Below are positions 1-8,653 of a DNA stretch of 64,000 nt, piece after piece. Below the pieces are notes generated by a model. That model saw only the letters and a program-made list of their open reading frames with translations. It searched no databases and was not told the origin of the DNA. Position 1 is the first letter of the stretch, and every line of letters begins with the position of its first letter. The translations under genes and the position numbers were made by a program. This DNA is from Carnobacteriaceae bacterium zg-C25 (GTDB lineage Bacteria > Bacillota > Bacilli > Lactobacillales > Aerococcaceae): NCBI GenBank assembly GCA_017945845.1, contig CP072828.1, forward strand, positions 806,001 through 870,000, in the 5' to 3' direction.

Positions 1-496
1 TTGTTGTTTCATGTGTAATGTATACACATGTGCCTTTCGCAAAGTTGTAATCGCTATCATTTATAGTGACTTTACAGTCATCAGACACATATAAAAAATA
101 GGTTTTATGTGCATCCAATGTTTGTTGGGTAGTGATAACGTTACAATTCACTGAAAAATTGCGTTTATAAATCACATTAAAATCAGTACATTGTCCAAAA
201 CTTTTTGTGATGTCGTCCCCTGAAAAAGCATGTAGTTGTAACGGCTTTAACAAAGTTTTCTTTTCATCGTTATGTTGAATCAATATATCATTATTTAATG
301 TACAAATAATTCGATCATATCCTGGTAGTTTAGAAAAATTGGATTCTTCTATTTCAATCGTTGCTGATGAAATACGAATGTCAAATTTTCCAATTTCATA
401 CCCTACATTTGCAGGGGAAAGAAACATTTGCGTTGTCTTTCCACCTGACCATGTAGATGTAATGAACTCATCTTTATTTAAAACATGAATTGTCAT
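1..496 (-). CDS. hutD: HutD family protein, 3' part beyond the left edge
   Basis: An open frame runs from the ATG at 494-496 to the window edge, about 165 codons without a stop. The N-terminal part reads WSGGKTTQM, then FDIRISSATIE, then FSKLPGYDRII and later DFNVIYKR, which is the conserved skeleton of the HutD/Ves cupin-like family. HutD is associated with histidine utilisation; its biochemical role is not firmly settled and a urocanate or formyl-glutamate binding role has been proposed. The ATG overlaps the fhs stop codon by one base (TAATG), so translation is probably coupled and hutD belongs to the ftcD-fchA-fhs transcript. The C-terminus is outside the window. Confidence 0.85.
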   Translation of the reverse strand, partial: MTIHVLNKDEFITSTWSGGKTTQMFLSPANVGYEIGKFDIRISSATIEIEESNFSKLPGYDRIICTLNNDILIQHNDEKKTLLKPLQLHAFSGDDITKSFGQCTDFNVIYKRNFSVNCNVITTQQTLDAHKTYFLYVSDDCKVTINDSDYNFAKGTCVYITHETT

Positions 497-2172
497 TAGA
501 ACAATCCTGAAATGTTACCATGTTCATCAACGTCAATTCTTTCTGACGCAGGTGATTTTGGTAAACCTGGCATTGTCATAATATCACCTGTTAATACAAC
601 AATAAATCCAGCACCAGCAGAAACTTTTACATCTTTAATTGTAATTTTAAAGCCAGTTGGCGCTCCAATTTTTGTAGCATCATCTGAGAATGAATATTGT
701 GTTTTTGCCATACAAATTGGATATGTACCGAATCCTAGTTTTTCTAATTGTTCAATTTCACGTTTCGCTTTTGGTGATAAAACAACACCTTCACCGCGAT
801 AAACTTTTTGAACAACTTTTGTAATTTTTTCTACAATGCTATCAGATTCATCGTAAACAAATTGGAAATTGTTGTCTTTTTCTGCTAACTCTACAACTTT
901 TCTTGCTAAATCAGCACCACCTTTTCCACCTGCACCCCAAACATCTGATAGAACAACTTCAACGTTACGTTCTTTACAACTTGCATATACTGCATCTAAT
1001 TCTGCTTGTGTGTCTGTTGGGAATTTGTTGATAGCAACAACAACTGGTAAACCATAAACATCTTGAATATTTGATAAGTGACGTTCTAAGTTAGGTAAAC
1101 CTTTAATAACGGCTTCAACATTTTCAGCACCTAAATCTTTTTTCGCTACACCACCATGCATTTTTAATGCACGTACAGTCGCAACAAGAACTACTGCACT
1201 TGGTTTTAAATTACCTAAACGGCATTTAATGTCGATGAATTTTTCAGCACCTAAGTCAGCACCGAAACCACCTTCTGTAACAACATAGTCTGCATATTTC
1301 AACGCTAATTTTGTTGCTAGAACACTGTTACATCCATGTGCAATATTGGCAAATGGTCCACCATGAATTAATGCTGGTGTGTGTTCTAATGTTTGTACAA
1401 TATTTGGATGAATAGCATCTTTTAATAGGGCTGTTAAAGCACCTTCTGCTTTTAAATCTCCAGCTGTAACTGGTGTTCCGTCATATGAATAACCAACAAT
1501 AATTTTACGTAATTTATTTTTTAAATCTACAATACTATTAGATAAACATAATACCGCCATAATTTCTGATGCAACAGTAATGTCGTATCCATCTTCACGT
1601 GGAACACCATTCACTTTACCTTGCAATCCATTAACGATATGTCTTAATTGACGGTCATTCATGTCAACAACACGTTTCCAAGTAATACGACGTGTATCAA
1701 TACCTAATTCATTACCATGGTGAATATGGTTATCAATTAACGCTGCTAATAAATTGTTTGCTGCACCAATCGCATGGAAGTCTCCAGTAAAGTGTAAGTT
1801 AATGTCTTCCATTGGAACAACTTGGGCGTATCCACCACCAGCAGCACCACCTTTAACACCAAATACAGGTCCAAGAGATGGTTCGCGTAAAGCGATCATT
1901 GCTTTTTTACCAATGTGTGATAATCCGTCTGCCAAACCAACAGAAGTTGTTGTTTTTCCTTCCCCAGCAGGTGTTGGTGTTATCGCTGTAACAAGAATTA
2001 ATTTACCATCTGGTTTATCTGCTAATGCTTCCAATTGGTTAGCATCTAATTTTGCTTTATATTTTCCATATAATGATAAGTGCTCTGAATCAATACCTAT
2101 AGATTCTGCTACCTTTTCAATTGGATCCATAACAACCTGATTGGCAATTTCAATATCTGATAAATAACTCAT
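496..2172 (-). CDS. fhs: Formate-tetrahydrofolate ligase
   Basis: A 558-residue protein of normal family length with the ATP-binding loop [14 protein letters not shown] near residue 67 and the glycine-rich [14 protein letters not shown] stretch near residue 105. The enzyme interconverts formate, ATP and tetrahydrofolate with 10-formyl-tetrahydrofolate. The gene lies 11 bases downstream of fchA and overlaps hutD, so here it is probably read in the reverse, ATP-forming direction on formyl-THF derived from formiminoglutamate. That direction is an inference from context; the family also serves purine and formyl-Met supply. A GGGAGG site precedes the ATG. Confidence 0.95.
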   Translation of the reverse strand: MSYLSDIEIANQVVMDPIEKVAESIGIDSEHLSLYGKYKAKLDANQLEALADKPDGKLILVTAITPTPAGEGKTTTSVGLADGLSHIGKKAMIALREPSLGPVFGVKGGAAGGGYAQVVPMEDINLHFTGDFHAIGAANNLLAALIDNHIHHGNELGIDTRRITWKRVVDMNDRQLRHIVNGLQGKVNGVPREDGYDITVASEIMAVLCLSNSIVDLKNKLRKIIVGYSYDGTPVTAGDLKAEGALTALLKDAIHPNIVQTLEHTPALIHGGPFANIAHGCNSVLATKLALKYADYVVTEGGFGADLGAEKFIDIKCRLGNLKPSAVVLVATVRALKMHGGVAKKDLGAENVEAVIKGLPNLERHLSNIQDVYGLPVVVAINKFPTDTQAELDAVYASCKERNVEVVLSDVWGAGGKGGADLARKVVELAEKDNNFQFVYDESDSIVEKITKVVQKVYRGEGVVLSPKAKREIEQLEKLGFGTYPICMAKTQYSFSDDATKIGAPTGFKITIKDVKVSAGAGFIVVLTGDIMTMPGLPKSPASERIDVDEHGNISGLF

Positions 2173-2183
2173 TCTTATCCTCC

Positions 2184-2810
2184 CTAAAACGTTTTTTGAA
2201 TTGTTTCAAAAATATCGTCGGCTAAAAGACAACCTTTATTGTATAAATCTAATCCTTTTGTTTTATATTCATTTACAAAAGTTTCATCTTTAATACCACT
2301 TAAGTTAGTTAAAACATTTAACCAAGCACCTTGTAAAGCTGCTTTTGCTTGTAAAGCTGCAACACCTAAGTCACTACTTGCGTTTGTATTTGATTTTCCA
2401 ACTGCACTATTTGTTAGTGTCAATACATCAAGTAATAATTCCATAACTTTATAAGGTGTTTTTGTAGCACTTTTTAACGCTGCTTGCATTGCTTGCGCAC
2501 GTGCTTTTTTATCTTCGTCTGTTTCTTTTGGCATTGAGAATACTGCAGAAACTTCATTAAATGATTCTGTATCTTCATCAATTGCTAATAATAATTTATC
2601 TTGTAATACTGCTGCTTTTTCTTTGACTGCTTGTATTTCTTCTTCATACTCTGCATATTTTTTTCTACCAACAGTCAATTCACATACCATTTTTAATAGT
2701 GAAACACCAGTTACACCTGATAAAGCACTAGCAGATCCACCACCTGGAGCAGGTGCGTCTGATCCTAACGTTTTCATAAACTGTGTAATTGTTAATTCAA
2801 CTAATGACAT
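2184..2810 (-). CDS. fchA: Formiminotetrahydrofolate cyclodeaminase
   Basis: A 208-residue FTCD_C/FchA-type protein, mostly helical, with the family N-terminus containing [13 protein letters not shown] near residue 20. It removes ammonia from 5-formimino-THF to give 5,10-methenyl-THF. It sits between the formiminotransferase (9-base gap) and fhs (11-base gap), so it takes the product of the first and feeds the second, with a cyclohydrolase step in between supplied from elsewhere (for example FolD). A GGAGG site lies just before the ATG. In animals these two activities are fused; here they are separate proteins. Confidence 0.93.
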   Translation of the reverse strand: MSLVELTITQFMKTLGSDAPAPGGGSASALSGVTGVSLLKMVCELTVGRKKYAEYEEEIQAVKEKAAVLQDKLLLAIDEDTESFNEVSAVFSMPKETDEDKKARAQAMQAALKSATKTPYKVMELLLDVLTLTNSAVGKSNTNASSDLGVAALQAKAALQGAWLNVLTNLSGIKDETFVNEYKTKGLDLYNKGCLLADDIFETIQKTF

Positions 2811-2819
2811 ACGCGCCTC

Positions 2820-3719
2820 CTAATTTAATAAGTGATTTTCTAAAACTTGTTTGCTGTAATCGAAGTCTTCGATTTGTAAGTAGTACTCTGCGCAGTCGAT
2901 TAACGCTTTTGCAGGTGCTAAACCAATCAATTCAGTACCGATAACATTCACACCATAACGTTGTGCTTCGAAGCGAATTGTTTCTAATGCACGATATAGC
3001 GGTGTTCCTTCATAGTTAACCATATTCATAGAAACTTGAGCAATGTTACGATCTTCTAACATAACACCGATACCTTTACAATATTTGAAACCACCACTTG
3101 AACCACGAACGATTTTAGCAATTTTATTTGCAATTTCAATATTGCTAGTGTCTAAGTTCACGTTGAAAGCTACTAAAGGCATACGTGCACCAACTGCCAT
3201 AACCCCTGCTGTTGGGTGAATGCGACGTTCACCAAAATCTGGCGCCCATTCTTCTTGTAATAATTTTTCTGGCATACCTTCAAATTGACCTTTGCGGATT
3301 TTTGCAAGGTTTACACGGTCTGGAGAAGTAGCTGAATCTTCATATAAAAATACAGGAATAGATAATTCATCATTAATACGTTTTGCAACTACTTTAGAAA
3401 TTTCAACACATTCTTTTGCAGTGATGTCTTTAATTGGTACAAACGGTAAAACATCAGTCGCCCCCATACGTGGATGTTCTCCAGAATGTTTTGTCATATC
3501 AATATTTTCGCTAGCGTATTTAACTAATTGGAATGCCGCTTCTTGGATGTTGTTTTCATCCCCAACCAACGTAAATACACTACGGTTATGACTTGCATCA
3601 GATGAATAGTCTAATAACGTAACACCTGGTACACTTTTTGCTACTTGGACTAAGCCATCAATAACCTCTTGGTTTCTCCCTTCACTAAAATTTGGAATGC
3701 ATTCAACGATTTTTGCCAT
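2820..3719 (-). CDS. ftcD: Glutamate formiminotransferase
   Basis: A monofunctional FTCD_N-type protein of 299 residues starting MAKIVECIPNFSEGR. It transfers the formimino group of N-formimino-L-glutamate to tetrahydrofolate, releasing glutamate. The HPRMGATDVLPF and HPTAGVMAVGAR segments match the family core. The open frame extends upstream, but that extension contains the promoter and lacks a good ribosome site, whereas GGAGA stands eight bases before the chosen ATG at 3717-3719. It is the first gene of the ftcD-fchA-fhs-hutD operon, driven by the promoter at 3754-3782. Confidence 0.94.
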   Translation of the reverse strand: MAKIVECIPNFSEGRNQEVIDGLVQVAKSVPGVTLLDYSSDASHNRSVFTLVGDENNIQEAAFQLVKYASENIDMTKHSGEHPRMGATDVLPFVPIKDITAKECVEISKVVAKRINDELSIPVFLYEDSATSPDRVNLAKIRKGQFEGMPEKLLQEEWAPDFGERRIHPTAGVMAVGARMPLVAFNVNLDTSNIEIANKIAKIVRGSSGGFKYCKGIGVMLEDRNIAQVSMNMVNYEGTPLYRALETIRFEAQRYGVNVIGTELIGLAPAKALIDCAEYYLQIEDFDYSKQVLENHLLN

Positions 3720-3753
3720 ATACATTCTCCTTTCAATCATTATTGTTAGCCTA

Positions 3754-3782
3754 ACTTTATCAACTAAATAAAGCGCTGTCAA
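3754..3782 (-). promoter_or_regulatory. Promoter of the ftcD operon with cre-like overlap
   Basis: On the minus strand, TTGACA (3777-3782) and TAAAGT (3754-3759) are separated by exactly 17 bases, about 35 bases upstream of the ftcD start codon. The + strand segment at 3768-3781 (ATAAAGCGCTGTCA) agrees with 11 of 14 positions of the TGNAARCGNWWWCA catabolite-response consensus, with the central CG intact, and covers the -35 box. Catabolite repression by CcpA would fit a histidine-degradation operon, but the match is imperfect. Confidence 0.7.
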
Positions 3783-4092
3783 CCCTTTAAAATTAAGGTT
3801 TTTTCACAAATATAGCCATTAATTTCAATGTTTTTTCACTCCTAATTTCTGGCTTTTTCAGGCGCTTTATAAACATTTATTTTTTTGACTTTTTTTTGAC
3901 GATAGCCCTTATTAAACCTTATTTCTATCGGTCGCTTGTGATTTTATTTACAAACTTTTTTTGAAGGACAAATACCCTTTTTGATTAAAATAAATTGCTT
4001 TTTGACGTTTTATAGTATTTTTCCAACAAAAAAATCGTAAAAAAATTTTTTTATTTTCTCACGATTTTTTAATTTTTATAAATCAATAAAAT
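3783..4092. other. Intergenic region with helically spaced T-tracts
   Basis: No gene is seen in these 310 bases between ftcD and the large regulator. The region is full of T-runs ending in GA or CA. TTTTTTGAC occurs twice with 11-base spacing (GAC at 3887-3889 and 3898-3900), and TTTTTTCAC occurs at 3799-3807 and 3831-3839. Further TTTTGA copies have their G at 3963, 3983 and 4004, about two helical turns apart. The pattern fits either intrinsically curved DNA or an array of sites for the neighbouring SARP-like regulator. Confidence 0.5.
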
Positions 4093-7050
4093 TTATAAGA
4101 TTGTCGCACACAAATGCGCGTCTCGATAAACACTTAAATATTTTTTCGCTTGTTCCAAATAGTTTGTTTCACTATTTGACACATTTGTATCCATTATGCC
4201 ATTTTGTTGTGCAATTGCTTTTAAATAGAGAACTAATCCTTTATCTCTCGGATTAGAATATGCATCATTTTCATTATAACGCGTAATAAAGTTTTTTAAA
4301 TCCTCTACTTGTCCTAAATGGTATTGGCATAGTGCGTAATAGCCATCTAACTGGATGGCTTTCCATAAAGAATGTACCGTTTTATTTTGTGTTTTTGCCT
4401 GCATTAAATCATTAAGTGCTTTGTCATAACGTCCTTGCTGTAAGTAAGTGATACCACGATTTAATAAAAATACAATGGTACTTGCTTTAAATTGCTCAGA
4501 CTCCATTAAATCTAGCGAACTCGTATGTAATGTAACTGCACGATGTAAGTCATTTTGAATACGTGCTGTTTCAGCTAAATAATCATAAGCCGCAGCAATA
4601 TTAGACTTATACTTTTCAAACAACGCACTTGTAATACTATAAATATGAATAGACTCATGCAATTGTTTTTCCGCTTTTTCAAATTCTCCCGTCATCATGT
4701 AGTAGACACCTTCAATACGAAGCAACATTCCCATTTGTTCATAGTTATTCGCATCTACAGCTAGTTGCATTGCTTTTCTAACGAAAATAATTAACTGTTC
4801 TGGATTATCCACCTGTAAGTAGTAATAAATCATTTGACGGTAAGCTTCAAATAACTCTGGAATTTGCTGATGCGCTTTTGCTTGTATAATCACTTGCTCA
4901 ATTAATTCTAATCCCAATTCATATTGAGCAAATCGAATATAATATTTTCCTTTTAACAATAAACGCTGAATCGATAATTGTTGATAATCCATATTTTGCG
5001 CATATTGTTTTTTTAATTTATCCATCTCGGCATCAATCAATGCTAATTCCGTTTTTAATTCTTCTGCATTCAACCCTTCAAAATGGCGTTGATACATTTT
5101 ATAAATAGGAAATACATCGTGTTGCGTTGCAAGTGATAAATCAATTTTTTTCAACCAATAACGCATCGATTCCATTGGCAAGTTCGCCTCTTGATAATGT
5201 CTAACGACTTCGGATAATAAATCCGCACTGTACACAGCATGAATTTGTTTTTCTAAAATCACTGCGATTTTTTTATGAATCATTCGTTTTTTCGTATACG
5301 TTTGTTTACTATAAAAATACTCTTTAAATTTTTTATGCGTAAACGCCAACGAATGTCCTTTATCTTGTTCAACAAGCACACCAGAATGCAATGCCAAGTC
5401 AATCGTTTCTTCTACCAACTCTAGCTCGTAGTCTAAAACTTCTTTAATCATTTCGATTGTCCCAAAATGATTGAAATACGATAGAACCGTTAATACATCT
5501 AATTGCAAGTCATTAAAATAGTTAAATTGCTCTTTAATAAATTCTTGCATTTTCAACGTTACACGATCAATGGATATATTTTTCTTCAATAGTGTAATGT
5601 ACTCGTTGACAAAAAATGGTAACCCTTCACTTTCTTGATAAACGGTATCAATAACACCTTCACTTAAATAACTTTCATCGACACGTTTTTTAACGTATTC
5701 GCTCACCTCTTCTTTTGTAAAGGTACTCATTGGAATACTAATGAGTTGTTCATTCATAAACAAATTGTTTAAAACATTTTCAACAGTCGTATTTTTTGTT
5801 GGCTGTACGGTTAAAATAAACAACACTTTTTGATGTTTTAAATTTAACATTAAACGATTCAATACCATTGCGCTTTCATAATCTAAAAAATGGATATCAT
5901 CTAAAATTAAAATCAATGGCTGTTCCAATTGAATGCGATGCAACACATCGTAAAGCATCAATTCAATATCATCAATCGCTTGACGCTCTAAAGTATTTTT
6001 AGGGAACAACGGTTTAATCAAACTATTCCAACCTGATGTTGTCGTCATATTTAATGAAACACAGATTTCTTGTAATTCGTCCATCAATCGTTTAATAACC
6101 CTCAATGGACTTTGCTGTTCACTGCGATGACAAATCACTACTTTTTGATAGCATGGTTGCGTCAACCGTTGTAAAACGGTATTCACTAAAGCTGACTTTC
6201 CAACACCCGACACACCTTCTAAAACAATGTGTTGATGTGTATTATTAAACAACCGCATACTATTTTCTTCTAGCTGTTGCAACTCGTCATAACGGCCATA
6301 GAACACGTGACGGTTAAGTGGCTTGGTTGTTTGATTCAATTTATTTTGAACTTGCAACGTTTTTTCATAGATGAGTCGCGTATCCCTGTTCGGTAAAACG
6401 TTCAATTCACGATCTAATAAATCCACTAATTGATAGTACGTTTCAATAACTTTTGAGTGACGATTTGTATCAAAATAAAAATTCATCAACAATTGATAAT
6501 GTCTTTCGTCAAACTCATCAATGGCAATTAGGCGATGAATGTCTAATTCCACTCCGTCATACCGATGATTTTGAATATCGTCTACTATTTTATCGTAACT
6601 ACGCTTAATAAACATTTGTTCAAAGTGCGTACGCATTTTGACAATCCAAAGATCGTAATCTTCTGAATCTTTAACAAAAAAACCTTTTAAAAACACATCT
6701 TGATAATAAGACAACGCATCTTTGTCATCACTTTGAAACGCATCAACGTCACAAAAAACAGGATAATTCGGATTAATTTCTATTGTTTTATGATTGGTTG
6801 AAAAAATGAAATCATCACCTAATACTTTATTGGCTTGATAAATCGTGTTACGTAAATTTTTCTTGGCACTCATTTCTGACTTATCCGGCCACAACAAACC
6901 TGCCACTTCATCACGTGTAGATACTCTATTCACTAACAAATAGTACAGCAAGGCGTTAACCTTCGAAAATGAAAATGTTACCACTTCGTCATTTAATTTT
7001 ATTACTGGATGACCGAATAGATAACAAACCAATCGTGGTAAACTTGACAT
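4093..7050 (-). CDS. SARP-like BTAD/AAA/TPR transcriptional regulator
   Basis: A 985-residue protein. Residues 1-95 look like an OmpR-type winged helix (LLYYLLVNR, EVAGLLWPD, AKKNLRNTIYQANKVLG). Residues 100-245 resemble the BTAD helical domain of SARP regulators. A STAND-type ATPase follows, with Walker A EGVSGVGKSALVN near 283 and Walker B LILILDDIHFLD near 383. The last 400 residues are TPR-like helices. It resembles AfsR and MalT-type signal-transduction ATPases, which bind DNA after a ligand or partner triggers the ATPase. It is embedded between the two arms of the hut locus, so it is likely the activator of these genes; that role is inferred from position only. No transmembrane segment is evident. 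Confidence 0.85.
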   Translation of the reverse strand: MSSLPRLVCYLFGHPVIKLNDEVVTFSFSKVNALLYYLLVNRVSTRDEVAGLLWPDKSEMSAKKNLRNTIYQANKVLGDDFIFSTNHKTIEINPNYPVFCDVDAFQSDDKDALSYYQDVFLKGFFVKDSEDYDLWIVKMRTHFEQMFIKRSYDKIVDDIQNHRYDGVELDIHRLIAIDEFDERHYQLLMNFYFDTNRHSKVIETYYQLVDLLDRELNVLPNRDTRLIYEKTLQVQNKLNQTTKPLNRHVFYGRYDELQQLEENSMRLFNNTHQHIVLEGVSGVGKSALVNTVLQRLTQPCYQKVVICHRSEQQSPLRVIKRLMDELQEICVSLNMTTTSGWNSLIKPLFPKNTLERQAIDDIELMLYDVLHRIQLEQPLILILDDIHFLDYESAMVLNRLMLNLKHQKVLFILTVQPTKNTTVENVLNNLFMNEQLISIPMSTFTKEEVSEYVKKRVDESYLSEGVIDTVYQESEGLPFFVNEYITLLKKNISIDRVTLKMQEFIKEQFNYFNDLQLDVLTVLSYFNHFGTIEMIKEVLDYELELVEETIDLALHSGVLVEQDKGHSLAFTHKKFKEYFYSKQTYTKKRMIHKKIAVILEKQIHAVYSADLLSEVVRHYQEANLPMESMRYWLKKIDLSLATQHDVFPIYKMYQRHFEGLNAEELKTELALIDAEMDKLKKQYAQNMDYQQLSIQRLLLKGKYYIRFAQYELGLELIEQVIIQAKAHQQIPELFEAYRQMIYYYLQVDNPEQLIIFVRKAMQLAVDANNYEQMGMLLRIEGVYYMMTGEFEKAEKQLHESIHIYSITSALFEKYKSNIAAAYDYLAETARIQNDLHRAVTLHTSSLDLMESEQFKASTIVFLLNRGITYLQQGRYDKALNDLMQAKTQNKTVHSLWKAIQLDGYYALCQYHLGQVEDLKNFITRYNENDAYSNPRDKGLVLYLKAIAQQNGIMDTNVSNSETNYLEQAKKYLSVYRDAHLCATIL

Positions 7051-7083
7051 AGATTCACTCCTAACGTGTTATGATGTATTTTC

Positions 7084-7105
7084 ATTATACATGGAAACCG
7101 TTACA
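7084..7105 (-). promoter_or_regulatory. Likely promoter of the regulator with a near-cre sequence
   Basis: TATAAT lies on the minus strand at 7084-7089, about 34 bases before the regulator ATG, without a convincing -35 box. Immediately upstream, the + strand reads TGGAAACCGTTACA (7092-7105), matching 13 of 14 positions of TGNAARCGNWWWCA but with CC in place of the central CG. Catabolite control is possible but the altered centre argues for caution. Confidence 0.4.
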
Positions 7106-7217
7106 AAAAATAGCATTTATAATTTTTATCATTATAAAATAAGCTACAATACTCAACATTGAATACTGCAGCTCATTATTTTTTGACAATAAATTTTTAA
7201 AATAGGCTTACTTTTAT

Positions 7218-8468
7218 TTATTTTTGAAACACTTTTTCCCCGTTTTTGTAAACAGTTTGTACTAAGTTTGTTGCAAAGAAATAAATTGGATAATCAATAT
7301 TTGGTGCATCAAACACAACAACATCCGCTTGTTTACCAACATCAAAACTACCAATTTTATCTGCACGGTCAATCGCGTAAGCAGCGTTAATGGTTACCGC
7401 ATTAAACACTTCAATTGGTGTTAATTTCATTTGGAAGCAACCTAATTGCATAATAAATTGAATATTGGCTGTTGGACAACTTCCCGGGTTACTGTCTGTT
7501 GATAACGTAATCGCCATATCATGATTCAACATTTTACGTGCTGGTGCGTAAGTATCTTCCATTAAACTAAATGTTGTTGCTGGTAATAAGTTACCAATAA
7601 CACCTGATTTAGCCAATTGTGCAATACCGTCATCTGTAATTTTCATTAAATGTTCTGCACTTGTTGTCTGTAATTTTGCAGCAACATCTACCCCACCGAT
7701 TGTTTTAATTTCATCAGCATGAATACGTAACTTGAATCCCATGTCTTTAGCATGACTTAATAAATATTCAGACTCTTCAGCTGTAAAGACGTTTTGTTCA
7801 CAGAAAATATCACAAAATTCTGCCAAATTATCTTGTTTTACTAATGGCAACATGTCATTAATAATTTGATCTAAAAAGACTTTTGGATTTTCTTTATACT
7901 CTTGAGGGACAGCGTGTGCCGCCATAAAAGTAGACACTAATTCAATAGGATGATTTTCGTTTAACGCTTTAACCACTTCTAATTGTTTTTTCTCAGTTTC
8001 CCAATTTAAACCATATCCACTTTTCGCTTCAACTGCTGTTACACCGTGAGAAAGCATGTAATCTAATAAACGTTCTGATTTGTCATATAATGTTTCAAAA
8101 CTAGATTCTCTTGTGGCACGTACTGAACTTAAAATACCGCCACCCGCTTTTAAAATATCTAAATAACTAACACCATTTAATTTTTGTGAAAATTCATGTT
8201 CGCGACTACCACCATAAACTAAATGCGTATGTGAATCAATTAAACCCGGTGTCACTAATTTTTGTTCACAATCAATCAATTCTGTTGATTCTGACACATA
8301 CTCACTATAATCGCCTTCGCCTTTAGCTAAAATTAAACCATCTTTCACCGCTAAAAAGGCATCTTTTAATATCACGGCTTCATTCATTTCGCTTCCTTTT
8401 AAAGCGCGTGACAAATCATTCGGACAAAACAGTTGGCCGATATTCATAAAAATTTTATCTGCTTTCAT
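7218..8468 (-). CDS. hutI: Imidazolonepropionase
   Basis: A 416-residue amidohydrolase that opens 4-imidazolone-5-propionate to N-formimino-L-glutamate, the third step of histidine breakdown. The metal-binding [10 protein letters not shown] motif is near residue 75 and HADEI lies in the second half, both as expected for HutI. The start is set at [11 protein letters not shown] because GAGGTG stands eight bases before it. The longer open frame adds a lysine- and phenylalanine-rich stretch encoded by the T/A-rich divergent promoter region. The product is the substrate of FtcD encoded in the same locus. Confidence 0.94.
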   Translation of the reverse strand: MKADKIFMNIGQLFCPNDLSRALKGSEMNEAVILKDAFLAVKDGLILAKGEGDYSEYVSESTELIDCEQKLVTPGLIDSHTHLVYGGSREHEFSQKLNGVSYLDILKAGGGILSSVRATRESSFETLYDKSERLLDYMLSHGVTAVEAKSGYGLNWETEKKQLEVVKALNENHPIELVSTFMAAHAVPQEYKENPKVFLDQIINDMLPLVKQDNLAEFCDIFCEQNVFTAEESEYLLSHAKDMGFKLRIHADEIKTIGGVDVAAKLQTTSAEHLMKITDDGIAQLAKSGVIGNLLPATTFSLMEDTYAPARKMLNHDMAITLSTDSNPGSCPTANIQFIMQLGCFQMKLTPIEVFNAVTINAAYAIDRADKIGSFDVGKQADVVVFDAPNIDYPIYFFATNLVQTVYKNGEKVFQK

Positions 8469-8653
8469 ATTATTCACCTCGTGTATTTTATTGAAGCTAT
8501 TGTAAAAACAAAACGTCAAAAATAAGTCAAATTTAATTTTTTTGATTTTTTTTTGATTTTTTTTGATTTTTTTATTCAAATAGACAAAAAAAATATGATG
8601 ATGCGGTAAATTAGCAGTGTCAAAAGAACATTTAAATTAATGGAGGGATCATT
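8469..8653. promoter_or_regulatory. Divergent hutI/hutU control region with direct repeats
   Basis: Reading towards hutI (minus), TTTGAC occurs twice with 11-base spacing (8515-8520 and 8526-8531), and a -10-like TACAAT follows at 8499-8504, ten bases further on. Reading towards hutU (plus), TTTTTTGA is repeated three times with its G at 8544, 8555 and 8565. A -10-like TATGAT lies at 8594-8599 and GGAGG at 8642-8646. Eleven-base direct repeats just upstream of a -10 box are the known layout of SARP-family operators. Confidence 0.55.

Noticed and set aside
1754-2140. A 128-residue plus-strand frame opposite fhs
   Set aside because: It is an antisense shadow of a clear fhs gene, proline- and serine-rich, with no ribosome site.
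8469-8579. N-terminal extension of hutI rich in Lys, Ile and Phe
   Set aside because: It is the translation of the T/A-rich divergent promoter; the good ribosome site and family N-terminus are at 8468.
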